From Planctomycetota bacterium (lineage in GTDB: Bacteria; Planctomycetota; Phycisphaerae; WQYP01): a DNA stretch of 6,554 nt. Shown one piece after another: positions 1 to 5,967 of this stretch (its first letter is position 1; every line of letters starts with the position of its first letter). The stretch covers positions 1-6,554 of the forward strand of contig JAKAYZ010000135.1 in assembly GCA_021816165.1 (NCBI GenBank), written 5' to 3'. The notes beneath the pieces are model-generated. The model saw only the letters and a program-made list of their open reading frames with translations, did no database searches and had not been told where the DNA came from. The position numbers and the translations under genes are program-made.

Positions 1-2
1 AT

Positions 3-1028
3 TTTCTTCCCAATTTGATTGCGATTCTTTTATACATTGCCGCCGGTTTGAAATTGGCCGAATTTCTCCAAGGCGGTGTGCGCAGCAATCCGCATTTCTA
101 TCTTGCGGAAATTCTATTCGAGCTGATCCTTGCGTCGGCCCTTCTGTCCGGCTTCGCGCGGTCGCTGACCATTCGATTTACCGGCCTGGTGTTTCTGGTA
201 TTTTTGGGCGTCACCATTGACCGGGCGCTGCATGGGCGGCATTCCTGCGGTTGTTTCGGCCCGGTTAAAGTCAACCCGTGGATTACATCTCTACTTGATA
301 CGTCCATAATTATTTCAATTCTGATATACGTAAAAATGCCTTACGTCAGGGCACCGATTCGGCAGGGCATGACATCGTTTGCGGTTTTGCTGACGGTGGT
401 TCTCATCGGCACGGGCGTTGCGATGAACTATTTCAGGCCGGCGCACCTGCTGGCCAACGGCAGACTGATCGGGGGCCATGGGCCCATCGTATGCAATCCG
501 CCATCCTGGTATGGCAAAAAACTGCCGCTTATGCGTTTCATTAAGGCGGCGGGGCCCCTGCATTCCGGTAAGTGGCTTATTGTCATGTACTACCATCAAT
601 GCCCCGATTGCCAGGCGGAAATAAGGCTTATTGAAAGGCATCTGCAACGGCGCGTTGAAAAAAGACGTCCATTGCCTGACGTTGCGCTCGTGCAAATTCC
701 GCCGTTTGGACGATTACCAAAAAATGTGCCAACGCAACATATGCATATGTTTCAAATGAAGTCGGCACGCCACTGGCTACCGCCTTTTCTGCCGGTACTC
801 ATTGGCATCCAAAATGGCGTGGTGACACGCGTTGGTACACGCGTCCCCGGTCAGTGGTTCGGGTTTTCAACACCGCCTTTAACTACGCATGCAAAATTGT
901 CGTCTCGCCCGGCCAGTCCCGCTACGCACCGGAAACCCGCACCGGCAAAATCCGGGCGGAGTGACCAAGCGCCTTTTGCAAAATCTCGTCTGCCGCTTCG
1001 GTTTGATCGGCGCGATCGTGCAACGTGA
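3..1028 (+). CDS. MauE/DoxX-like membrane protein with C-terminal thioredoxin-like domain (5' partial)
   Basis: The frame is open to the left edge. A TTG at 15 is the first possible start, but no Shine-Dalgarno precedes it and the codons before it read on as a membrane segment, so the gene probably begins outside the window. Counting from that TTG (337 residues), hydrophobic segments lie near residues 2-18, 28-46, 54-69, 90-106 and 120-138. This four-to-five-helix layout fits the MauE/DoxX family. A Cys-Gly-Cys-Phe-Gly motif at 78-82 sits in the loop before the fourth helix, as is common in MauE-like proteins. After about residue 185 a soluble part begins with strand-like GKWLIVMYY followed by CPDC at 196-199, a thioredoxin-type CxxC, then helix and strand pattern. 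The likely role is thiol-disulphide handling at or across the inner membrane; this is inferred, and the substrate is unknown. The last ~50 residues are basic, Pro/Ala/Ser-rich and antisense to the end of ispE. The DoxX/MauE assignment is fairly secure, the function is not. Confidence 0.75.
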   Translation, partial: FLPNLIAILLYIAAGLKLAEFLQGGVRSNPHFYLAEILFELILASALLSGFARSLTIRFTGLVFLVFLGVTIDRALHGRHSCGCFGPVKVNPWITSLLDTSIIISILIYVKMPYVRAPIRQGMTSFAVLLTVVLIGTGVAMNYFRPAHLLANGRLIGGHGPIVCNPPSWYGKKLPLMRFIKAAGPLHSGKWLIVMYYHQCPDCQAEIRLIERHLQRRVEKRRPLPDVALVQIPPFGRLPKNVPTQHMHMFQMKSARHWLPPFLPVLIGIQNGVVTRVGTRVPGQWFGFSTPPLTTHAKLSSRPASPATHRKPAPAKSGRSDQAPFAKSRLPLRFDRRDRAT

Positions 1029-1845
1029 ATAAGGTTGATCCGCTGCCACTCATATGTACGCGCTGGCAAAGTGCCCGCTCCACAGTGTGATGCAACTCCT
1101 TCAACCACGGGGCCGCCGTAAATGCTGCGGGTTGGAGATCGTTGAAGATCGCATCATCGATAAGGCAGGCGGGGGCGTTAGCGATTTTATCGTAGGCGGG
1201 TGCCCGGTTCGCCGGGGCAGGAAGATCGTCAAATATCCGATACACCTCGGCGGTGGAAATGCCTTTAGGTGGAACAATCAGTACGCCAAAGAGTGGTGTC
1301 GTACGGTGCAGCGGCGTCATGCGCTCCCCGCGTCCCCGGCAGCGGGCCGACTGCCCGCGAATAAAAAAAGGGACATCGCTTCCAAGCTGAAGCGCCTCGG
1401 CCGCCATTACATCCAGAGAAATATCCAAATGCCATAATCGGCTGATGGCCAGCATCGCTCCGGCCGCATCCGAACTGCCGCCACCCAGCCCGCCACCGGT
1501 GGGAATCAGCTTGTCAATTTCAATTCGGACGTTCGCGGGCTTGCCAGCCATAACTCCCATGGCCAATGCTGCCCGCCCGGCCAGATTCTTTTCAAATTCT
1601 GTGGTAATGTCGGCCGTCATCCCGTTAAGTATTATTTCCGGCTGGGGTGCCTCGTTTACCGTCAGAACATCGGCCAGCGATAAAGGTGCGAACCACGAAT
1701 CAATATCGTGATAACCATCCTCCCGGCGCGGAAATACCCTTAAGCCCAAATTGACCTTAGCCGGGCATAATACCCTTTGGCGGTCCGAATTTCCCGCCTG
1801 TAAATCTTCGTCTCCGACCAATGTGTGTTGATGTGCTTGATCCAT
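922..1845 (-). CDS. ispE: 4-diphosphocytidyl-2-C-methyl-D-erythritol kinase
   Basis: This cytoplasmic GHMP-family kinase phosphorylates the 2-hydroxyl of CDP-methylerythritol with ATP, the fourth step of the MEP route to IPP and DMAPP. From the ATG at 1845 it has 307 residues, slightly longer than the usual ~280-300 because of about 23 extra N-terminal residues. Seen directly: PAKVNLGL at 28-35 (substrate-binding motif with Lys30), DGYH at 43-46, the glycine-rich ATP loop PTGGGLGGGSSDAA at 115-128 (canonical PxGAGLGGGSSDAA with Gly for Ala), LGSDVPFF at 154-161 whose Asp157 matches the catalytic Asp, and a C-terminal MSGSGSTLF motif. The start at 1845 is chosen because GAGGAA lies 10 nt upstream. 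In-frame ATG 1863 and GTG 1881 are alternatives; the GTG has a weaker AAGGTGG about 12 nt upstream. The gene is divergent from tmk, and its 3' end overlaps the preceding convergent gene by 107 bp. Confidence 0.95.
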   Translation of the reverse strand: MDQAHQHTLVGDEDLQAGNSDRQRVLCPAKVNLGLRVFPRREDGYHDIDSWFAPLSLADVLTVNEAPQPEIILNGMTADITTEFEKNLAGRAALAMGVMAGKPANVRIEIDKLIPTGGGLGGGSSDAAGAMLAISRLWHLDISLDVMAAEALQLGSDVPFFIRGQSARCRGRGERMTPLHRTTPLFGVLIVPPKGISTAEVYRIFDDLPAPANRAPAYDKIANAPACLIDDAIFNDLQPAAFTAAPWLKELHHTVERALCQRVHMSGSGSTLFTLHDRADQTEAADEILQKALGHSARILPVRVSGA

Positions 1846-1855
1846 ACGATTCGAG

Positions 1856-1861
1856 TTCCTC
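1856..1861 (-). promoter_or_regulatory. Ribosome binding site deciding the ispE start
   Basis: The reverse strand reads GAGGAA here, ten bases before the ATG at 1845-1843. It is the best-placed Shine-Dalgarno among the three in-frame ispE starts and favours the shorter protein. Confidence 0.5.
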
Positions 1862-1914
1862 ATCACCGAGCGACAACCCACCTGCGGCCTCGGCCACCTT
1901 GCTTGGCACAGATG

Positions 1915-1946
1915 TTACTCGTACACCGGCACCAATTCACCTCCTT
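1915..1946 (-). promoter_or_regulatory. Perfect Shine-Dalgarno with six-codon mini-ORF in the ispE leader
   Basis: The reverse strand carries AAGGAGGTGA at 1946-1937, an uninterrupted match to the 16S anti-Shine-Dalgarno and far stronger than the site in front of ispE. The well-spaced starts after it, TTG 1935 and GTG 1932, share one frame that reads (M)VPVYE and stops at TAA 1917-1915. This could be a translated leader peptide regulating ispE about 70 nt downstream, the remnant of a lost gene start, or chance. The sequence is certain; the role is inference. Confidence 0.35.
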
Positions 1947-1997
1947 GAGATTTCGAGTTCCGAATGAGGCCCCAATGAGGTAACCACTCCATGCCGC

Positions 1998-2038
1998 GTA
2001 TCCGCCAGACACCTGCACTTGCTATGCAGAACGGATAC
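1998..2038. other. Two-tier hairpin in the ispE-tmk spacer
   Basis: An outer 7-bp perfect stem pairs GTATCCG (1998-2004) with CGGATAC (2032-2038). Inside it an inner 5-bp stem pairs CTGCA (2013-2017) with TGCAG (2025-2029) around a 7-nt loop; the internal loop is 8 nt on one side and 2 nt on the other. No T-tract follows on either strand, so it does not look like an intrinsic terminator. It lies upstream of the proposed tmk promoter and about 150 nt upstream of the ispE start. It could be a structured leader of the ispE transcript, or operator-like symmetry in DNA. Confidence 0.45.
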
Positions 2039-2082
2039 ACCGATTGGAAGCGGCAGACTCCGGTTGTAAAAGATGGTTATTC

Positions 2083-2111
2083 TTGACCCCGATAGCAGAG
2101 TGTTTTAGCAT
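2083..2111 (+). promoter_or_regulatory. Candidate sigma70 promoter for tmk
   Basis: A -35 box TTGACC (2083-2088, five of six consensus bases) is separated by exactly 17 bp from a -10 box TAGCAT (2106-2111, four of six). Transcription would begin near 2118, giving a leader of about 18 nt before the ATG at 2136, which holds the weak G-rich ribosome site TGGGGG. Spacing and orientation fit tmk well. Confidence 0.45.
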
Positions 2112-2135
2112 CGCAAACTTGATTTTGGGGGTTTG

Positions 2136-2843
2136 ATGTCGACCGAAAAGAAACCTACCGGGCACCAGCAGGAACCGAACCGTGCCGTTCATCCGCTGGC
2201 AGGTAAATTTATCGTTTTTGACGGCGTAGATGGATGCGGCAAATCGACGCAATTGGGCGAATTTGAAAAATATTTAAGCGACCGGGGTGTGACGTATCGC
2301 CGCTTTCGCGAGCCGGGCGGCACCGCCATTGGCGAAGACATTCGGAATATTTTGCTCACCAAGCGGGGAGAGGGAATGCATATTCGCGCCGAGATGCTGC
2401 TTTACATGGCCAGCCGGGCGCAGTTGGTTTACCAGGAGATACGGCCAGCCTTGGCCGCGGGGGTCACGGTTTTGGCCGACCGGTACACCAGCAGTACGCT
2501 CGCCTATCAGGGGTCAGCCGGTGGTATTGCGACGGCAGACATTTTGGCAACGGCGAGAGCCGCGACCGAAAATCTCTGGCCGGACCTCACCATTATTCTC
2601 GATATCACCATCGCCACCGCGCGCCAGCGCACCACCAAGAAAGGAGATATCCATCAAACCGGCCTGTTTGAAGACCGCATTGAACAGCGACCCGCCAACT
2701 TTCATCAACATGTGCGGGAAGGTTTTTTAAGTCAATGTGATCAGTTTCCCGATACCTATCGTCTCATTGATGCCACTGGCAAGCCGGAAGTGGTGCGTAA
2801 GCGCATTTTTGCCGCCATTGAAAAATTTTTCGGTGTTAAATAG
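2136..2843 (+). CDS. tmk: Thymidylate kinase (dTMP kinase)
   Basis: This cytoplasmic enzyme phosphorylates dTMP to dTDP with ATP, an essential step of dTTP synthesis. The ATG at 2136 gives 235 residues, about 20 more than usual because of a polar N-terminal extension (residues 1-22) before GKFIVFDG. The TTG immediately before it is an alternative start. Seen directly: P-loop GVDGCGKST at 30-38, REPGGTAIGEDIR at 58-70 (dTMP-binding segment), the DRY motif at 115-117 followed by AYQG at 123-126, and a basic LID region around 163-185 ending DRIEQR. The P-loop lacks a basic residue after the Asp, while the LID carries Arg and Lys residues, which fits the bacterial type II enzyme. The LID is a few residues longer than in common homologues. 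The gene has its own candidate promoter and converges on mtnP across 34 bp without a clear terminator hairpin. Confidence 0.95.
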   Translation: MSTEKKPTGHQQEPNRAVHPLAGKFIVFDGVDGCGKSTQLGEFEKYLSDRGVTYRRFREPGGTAIGEDIRNILLTKRGEGMHIRAEMLLYMASRAQLVYQEIRPALAAGVTVLADRYTSSTLAYQGSAGGIATADILATARAATENLWPDLTIILDITIATARQRTTKKGDIHQTGLFEDRIEQRPANFHQHVREGFLSQCDQFPDTYRLIDATGKPEVVRKRIFAAIEKFFGVK

Positions 2844-2877
2844 GCATGGTAACTGCACATGGCCGAATAGTATTAAA

Positions 2878-3759
2878 TCAACAATATGTTCCCCACAGCA
2901 CAGCAAGGCGTTCCTTTTCGGCGGCCGGTATCTTCGCTTTGTCCGACCAAATCGCCAATGCCAGAGCGTTGTGGGCGGACAGGGTCTCACGCCGAATGTC
3001 CCAAACGCGGGGTATTGCCGCGGCGATAAGTTTCAGGGCGCTTTCCGTAGCTTGCTTAAGATGCGAAACAATCTCCAGCATGAGATCGGTGGGGGGCACA
3101 TCCGGGTCGTGCGGTCTCCATGCATCATAATCCGTAGCCAAGGCGATCGATGAGTAGGCAATCTCGGCCTCGCGTGCCAGTCTGGCTTCCGGCAGCAGCG
3201 TCATTCCAATCACGTCTCCGCCCCAGTTTTTGTGCATCCGAGATTCTGCCTGGGTGGAAAATGCCGGTCCTTCCATGCACACATAGGTACCGCGCTGGTG
3301 AACGCTGATTTGCCCCGGCAAATCTGCGGCTGCATCAAGTAAAATCCCGCGCAGCCGGGCGCAGGTGGGTTGGGCGAAATCGACGTGGACGGCGGCATGT
3401 TCAAAAAATGTGCGTGGGCGATGAACCGTCCGGTCGATCGCCTGATCCACCAATACCAAATCGCGTGGATGGATATGTTCCTGCAGCGATCCCACCGCAC
3501 CCGACGCAAGGATCCATCGACACCCCAATGATTTCAGAGCAAAAATGTTGGCGCGATATGGAACCTGGGTGGGGTTAAACGTGTGCCCGACACCATGGCG
3601 GGCCAATATGGCCACCGGAATACCCTGCCAATCACCCACCAGAGGCGGGGCCGCCGGCTTTCCAAAAGGTGTGTCCACGTCCGCAGTCGTGATGCTGGAA
3701 TCTTTTAATAATTCTGGCCCCAGCCCCGATCCGCCGATGATACCAATGCGTGGCTCCAT
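2878..3759 (-). CDS. mtnP: S-methyl-5'-thioadenosine phosphorylase
   Basis: This enzyme splits methylthioadenosine with phosphate into adenine and methylthioribose-1-phosphate, clearing a by-product of polyamine synthesis and feeding methionine salvage. From ATG 3759 it has 293 residues, near the family norm. Motifs seen: GGSGL at 9-13 (phosphate loop), RHG at 54-56, SGAVGSL at 86-92, MEGPAFST at 162-169, GMT at 185-187 (ribose-contact Met) and ATDYDAW at 208-214. The two Asp residues of ATDYD are the adenine-selecting signature of MTA phosphorylases, whereas purine nucleoside phosphorylases carry Asn there, so MTA is preferred as substrate over inosine or guanosine. Two ATGs are adjacent (3762 and 3759); AGGAG at 3770-3766 is 3 nt from the first and 6 nt from the second, favouring 3759. 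The gene is divergent from the MBL-fold gene. No other methionine-salvage gene is visible here. Confidence 0.93.
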   Translation of the reverse strand: MEPRIGIIGGSGLGPELLKDSSITTADVDTPFGKPAAPPLVGDWQGIPVAILARHGVGHTFNPTQVPYRANIFALKSLGCRWILASGAVGSLQEHIHPRDLVLVDQAIDRTVHRPRTFFEHAAVHVDFAQPTCARLRGILLDAAADLPGQISVHQRGTYVCMEGPAFSTQAESRMHKNWGGDVIGMTLLPEARLAREAEIAYSSIALATDYDAWRPHDPDVPPTDLMLEIVSHLKQATESALKLIAAAIPRVWDIRRETLSAHNALALAIWSDKAKIPAAEKERLAVLWGTYC

Positions 3760-3765
3760 CATATG

Positions 3766-3770
3766 CTCCT
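3766..3770 (-). promoter_or_regulatory. Ribosome binding site of mtnP
   Basis: The reverse strand reads AGGAG, 6 nt before the second of two tandem ATG codons. The spacing decides the start at 3759 rather than 3762, a one-residue difference. Confidence 0.6.
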
Positions 3771-3860
3771 GCTAAGACATCTGCCCATGGTGTTTTATCC
3801 ACATCTGGGTTCTCAATCTGATAATAACCGTCCCGTGCGGCCGGTGCCATGAACTGGCGT

Positions 3861-3866
3861 TATAAT
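3861..3866 (+). promoter_or_regulatory. TATAAT -10 box directly before the MBL-fold gene
   Basis: A perfect TATAAT ends only 7 nt before the ATG at 3874 (4 nt before the GTG at 3871). No -35 consensus is visible at 16-18 bp upstream, and there is no extended TGn. If used, initiation would fall at about 3873, giving a transcript with almost no leader. No Shine-Dalgarno is present, which agrees with leaderless translation. Confidence 0.4.
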
Positions 3867-3873
3867 CCGCGTG

Positions 3874-4599
3874 ATGAGCGAAGGTATTTTTTCCGTATCG
3901 GTAATCAGTATCGGGGCGATGGCCTGCAACGACATGTGGGAGGAAAAGCAGCCCGTCCGCACTGCACACGCCACCACCACTCTGATTGTGACTGGGGACC
4001 ACCGGATTTTAGTCGATCCGGGGCTTCCTCCAGCGGCATTGGAGCAGCGGCTTTCAGAACGCACGGGCCTTAAACCAACGGAGGTGACCGACCTGTTTTT
4101 AACCTGCTGGCGTCCGGCCCATCGCAGAGCCTTGGGGCTTTTTAGTGATGCGCGCTGGTGGATGGCAGAAGCGGAGCGGGCCGCTGCCCGGCAAATGCTG
4201 GAGATTACCTCCAGCAAGATCGGCTCCGATCGAGACGAAACCCGTGCCATGGTGGATGAAGACCTGGCCCTCCTGGCCCGTACCGCCAACGCTCCAGATA
4301 AAATCGCTGCTGGCGTTGATCTTTTTCCGCTCTCGGGTTTTACGCCGGGGCAAGCTGGTTTAATTGTGTCGATGGCCGACAGCACCACTGTAGTCGCCGG
4401 CGGGGCGGTGGCCACCCGAGAACATTTTTTATCCGGTAAGGTTCCTCCGGACTGTTTCGATGTGAAAGCGGCGCTCACCAGTCTGGCCGAGATATATGAA
4501 ATCGCGGATGTGATTGTGCCCGGTTACGACAATCAATTTAATAACCCCCGCGCTTACGCGGGGAACGCCGAACTGATGGCGGGATTCGGAACCATTTAA
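3874..4599 (+). CDS. Metallo-beta-lactamase-fold protein with degenerate metal site
   Basis: The 241 residues from ATG 3874 follow the MBL-fold pattern: beta strands with ATTTLIV at 33-39 and ILVDPG at 45-50, then VTDLFLT at 71-77 where the HxHxDH zinc motif should follow. It reads T-C-W-R-P-A-H (77-83), so His, His and Asp are replaced by Cys, Arg and Ala, and only the last His (83) remains. Later ligand positions are also altered: the usual GHTPG is GFTPG at 155-159, the usual AGDAV is AGGAV at 175-179, and the usual PGHD is PGYD at 216-219. The fold motifs are otherwise well kept and the frame is intact, which argues for a selected non-catalytic or differently working protein rather than decay. 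The closest look is the MBLAC1/glyoxalase-II-like group. No signal peptide is seen, so it is probably cytoplasmic. The gene diverges from mtnP across about 110 bp. An in-frame GTG at 3871 is an alternative start. Function unknown. Confidence 0.72.
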   Translation: MSEGIFSVSVISIGAMACNDMWEEKQPVRTAHATTTLIVTGDHRILVDPGLPPAALEQRLSERTGLKPTEVTDLFLTCWRPAHRRALGLFSDARWWMAEAERAAARQMLEITSSKIGSDRDETRAMVDEDLALLARTANAPDKIAAGVDLFPLSGFTPGQAGLIVSMADSTTVVAGGAVATREHFLSGKVPPDCFDVKAALTSLAEIYEIADVIVPGYDNQFNNPRAYAGNAELMAGFGTI

Positions 4600-4610
4600 G
4601 AGGGCGGGGG

Positions 4611-4625
4611 GCAGTTCACAACTGC
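4611..4625. other. Small hairpin after the MBL-fold gene
   Basis: GCAGTT (4611-4616) and AACTGC (4620-4625) form a perfect 6-bp stem with a CAC loop, 11 nt after the stop codon and preceded by a G-run. No T-tract follows, so terminator function is only a possibility. The rest of the 4600-4749 gap shows no gene. Confidence 0.3.
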
Positions 4626-4722
4626 TGCAATCGGCTCGGCCGGGTCGTGCCAGCACACCTTACGCCAATGGATTTAGCCCTTTGAACCGGGAAAAAATAT
4701 ATCAGCCCGTCGGTAAATCAGG

Positions 4723-4741
4723 TATAATTTGCCTCGAAGGA
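4723..4741 (+). promoter_or_regulatory. Candidate -10 box and ribosome binding site of pqiA
   Basis: TATAAT at 4723-4728 has no convincing -35 partner 16-18 bp upstream. It is followed by GAAGGA at 4736-4741, which lies 8 nt before the GTG at 4750 and decides that start. Initiation near 4735 would leave a very short leader beginning essentially at the ribosome site. Confidence 0.45.
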
Positions 4742-4749
4742 TTTGATGC

Positions 4750-5967
4750 GTGTCGCAGTCATGCGAAAATTGCGGAGCGCAGCAGCACGTCGATCCTCTT
4801 CCGTTGCGATCGGCGGCATTTTGCTTTCGTTGCGGCTGCCTGTTGGATTCAACCGAGCCGATGGATCTGAACTTGGGGCTCGCATGGATGATTGCCGCGT
4901 TCATACTCCTGTTTCCCGCCAATATTCTTCCATTGATGCAGGCGACGCTTGGGCCGGAATCGCGTTCAAACTACATCAGCGATGGGGTGACGGCCTTATG
5001 GCATGATCACTGGCCGTTACTGGCCGTCATGTTCGCCGCATTTGCCATCGTACTTCCCTTCGTCCGTTCAGGCATGATGATCGTGGTACTTGGGGCGCTG
5101 CGCTTAAAACGGCGACCCAGATGGCTGGGTTGTCTGTTCCGTTATGCCGAAAATATTGAACTCTGGGCCATGCCCGATGTGTTAATTCTGGCCGGTTTTG
5201 TGGTGTTTATGAGGACGAAGGTGGAATTGCAGGCTCGCATAGAATGGGGCGGCTGGTGCCTCATGATGGCGGCCGGCCTGCAGATGCTCAGTCCATGGTG
5301 CTTGTCCGGGCATCGCATCTGGCGGGCCATTGCGCCAGATTGCGCGGAGAGGTGCCCGGCACACTCCATCGCCTGCAGCGCATGCGGACTCGTGCTGCAG
5401 CGGCAGCATATTGGCAAGCGCTGCCCTCGATGCTGGAAACGGCTCCATTACAGAAAGCCCGAAGCGGTCATGCGCACAGCCGCGTTGGTGACGGCCGGCT
5501 ATGTTCTTTATTTTCCTGCCTATTACTACGCGATGAGCTACACGCTGCAACCCGGTGGTATCAAATGGCACTCCATTATCGAAGGAATAAAAGAATTAAT
5601 ACACGCCGGATTCTGGGAATTGGCCATTATCATCATCATTACCAGTATTTTAATCCCGCTGCTGAAACTCGTCGGGCTGACATGGATGCTGCTGAGCATC
5701 CGCCATCCGACGCCAAGACATCTGGTGCTGCGCACGCGCATTTATCATATCATTCACAGAGTTGGCCGATGGTCCAACGTCGATCCGTTCATTGTCGCCC
5801 TGATGGCACCGCTGTTGTCGTTTCCGGGCGTTGTACAGGTACACGTAGGACGAGCAGCCCTGCCATTTGCATTGGTCGTGGCATTGACGATGCTGGCCGC
5901 GAGAAGTTTCGACCCGCGTCTGATGTGGGATGCGGTCCTTGATAAGGAGAACGCCCTTGGAAGATGA
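4750..5967 (+). CDS. pqiA: PqiA-family inner membrane protein
   Basis: PqiA is a polytopic inner-membrane partner of the MCE protein PqiB, in a system linked to lipid movement between inner and outer membrane and to envelope stress. The 405-residue protein has the doubled PqiA architecture. In the first half, a cytoplasmic zinc ribbon uses C5-x2-C8 and C25-x2-C28, then helices lie at about 42-63, 88-117, 141-156 and 168-182. In the second half, another ribbon uses C209-x2-C212 and C225-x2-C228, then helices lie at about 243-263, 287-316, 346-362 and 368-384. Family hallmarks are FPANILP at 55-61 and its counterpart YFPAYYY at 254-260, and GRWSNVDPFIVALMAPLL from 339, matching the usual GRWSMVDVF. 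Start is GTG with GAAGGA 8 nt upstream. The stop overlaps the start of pqiB by 11 nt, indicating one operon with coupled translation. Size and both zinc ribbons are complete. Confidence 0.92.
   Translation: MSQSCENCGAQQHVDPLPLRSAAFCFRCGCLLDSTEPMDLNLGLAWMIAAFILLFPANILPLMQATLGPESRSNYISDGVTALWHDHWPLLAVMFAAFAIVLPFVRSGMMIVVLGALRLKRRPRWLGCLFRYAENIELWAMPDVLILAGFVVFMRTKVELQARIEWGGWCLMMAAGLQMLSPWCLSGHRIWRAIAPDCAERCPAHSIACSACGLVLQRQHIGKRCPRCWKRLHYRKPEAVMRTAALVTAGYVLYFPAYYYAMSYTLQPGGIKWHSIIEGIKELIHAGFWELAIIIIITSILIPLLKLVGLTWMLLSIRHPTPRHLVLRTRIYHIIHRVGRWSNVDPFIVALMAPLLSFPGVVQVHVGRAALPFALVVALTMLAARSFDPRLMWDAVLDKENALGR
5944..5949 (+). promoter_or_regulatory. Ribosome binding site of pqiB inside pqiA
   Basis: AAGGAG lies within the last codons of pqiA, 7 nt before the TTG at 5957. 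It is the only well-spaced site for the downstream frame and supports the TTG start. Confidence 0.65.

Larger units (their letters stand above)
1850..1961. repeat. Direct repeat TTCGAGTTCC, two copies about 100 bp apart
   Basis: Identical 10-mers lie at 1850-1859 and 1952-1961. Both are preceded by GAT (GAT directly before the first copy's shared T, GATT with one extra T in the second). On the reverse strand, one copy (GGAACTCGAA) overlaps the ispE Shine-Dalgarno and the other lies just before the perfect AAGGAGGTGA. A second short direct repeat, AATGAGG at 1963-1969 and 1974-1980, with an 11-bp period, follows immediately. These may be traces of a small duplication of the translation-start region, or binding sites. 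Confidence 0.45.

Noticed and set aside
1846..1936. Frame of about 58 codons overlapping the start of ispE on the reverse strand, ending near 1763
   Set aside because: It would need an ATT start only 3 nt from the Shine-Dalgarno core, and its translation matches no family I recognise. Kept only as a note under the leader finding.
2013..2029. Anticodon-arm-like hairpin (5-bp stem, 7-nt loop with TGC in the anticodon place)
   Set aside because: No D-arm, T-arm (GGTTCGAATCC-like) or acceptor stem is found at the right distances, and position 37 would be T. It is better treated as part of the nested hairpin.
2844..2877. Possible bidirectional terminator between tmk and mtnP
   Set aside because: The 34-bp gap has no convincing inverted repeat or T-tract on either strand.
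3813..4478. Long reverse open frame over the MBL-fold gene
   Set aside because: Ser/Arg/Ala-rich translation without domain pattern, antisense to the clearly MBL-like frame; no suitable ribosome site seen.
5244..5942. Long forward open frame inside pqiA
   Set aside because: It lies entirely within pqiA in another frame, has no recognisable motif and shows biased composition (Arg/Ala/His-rich) typical of a shadow frame.
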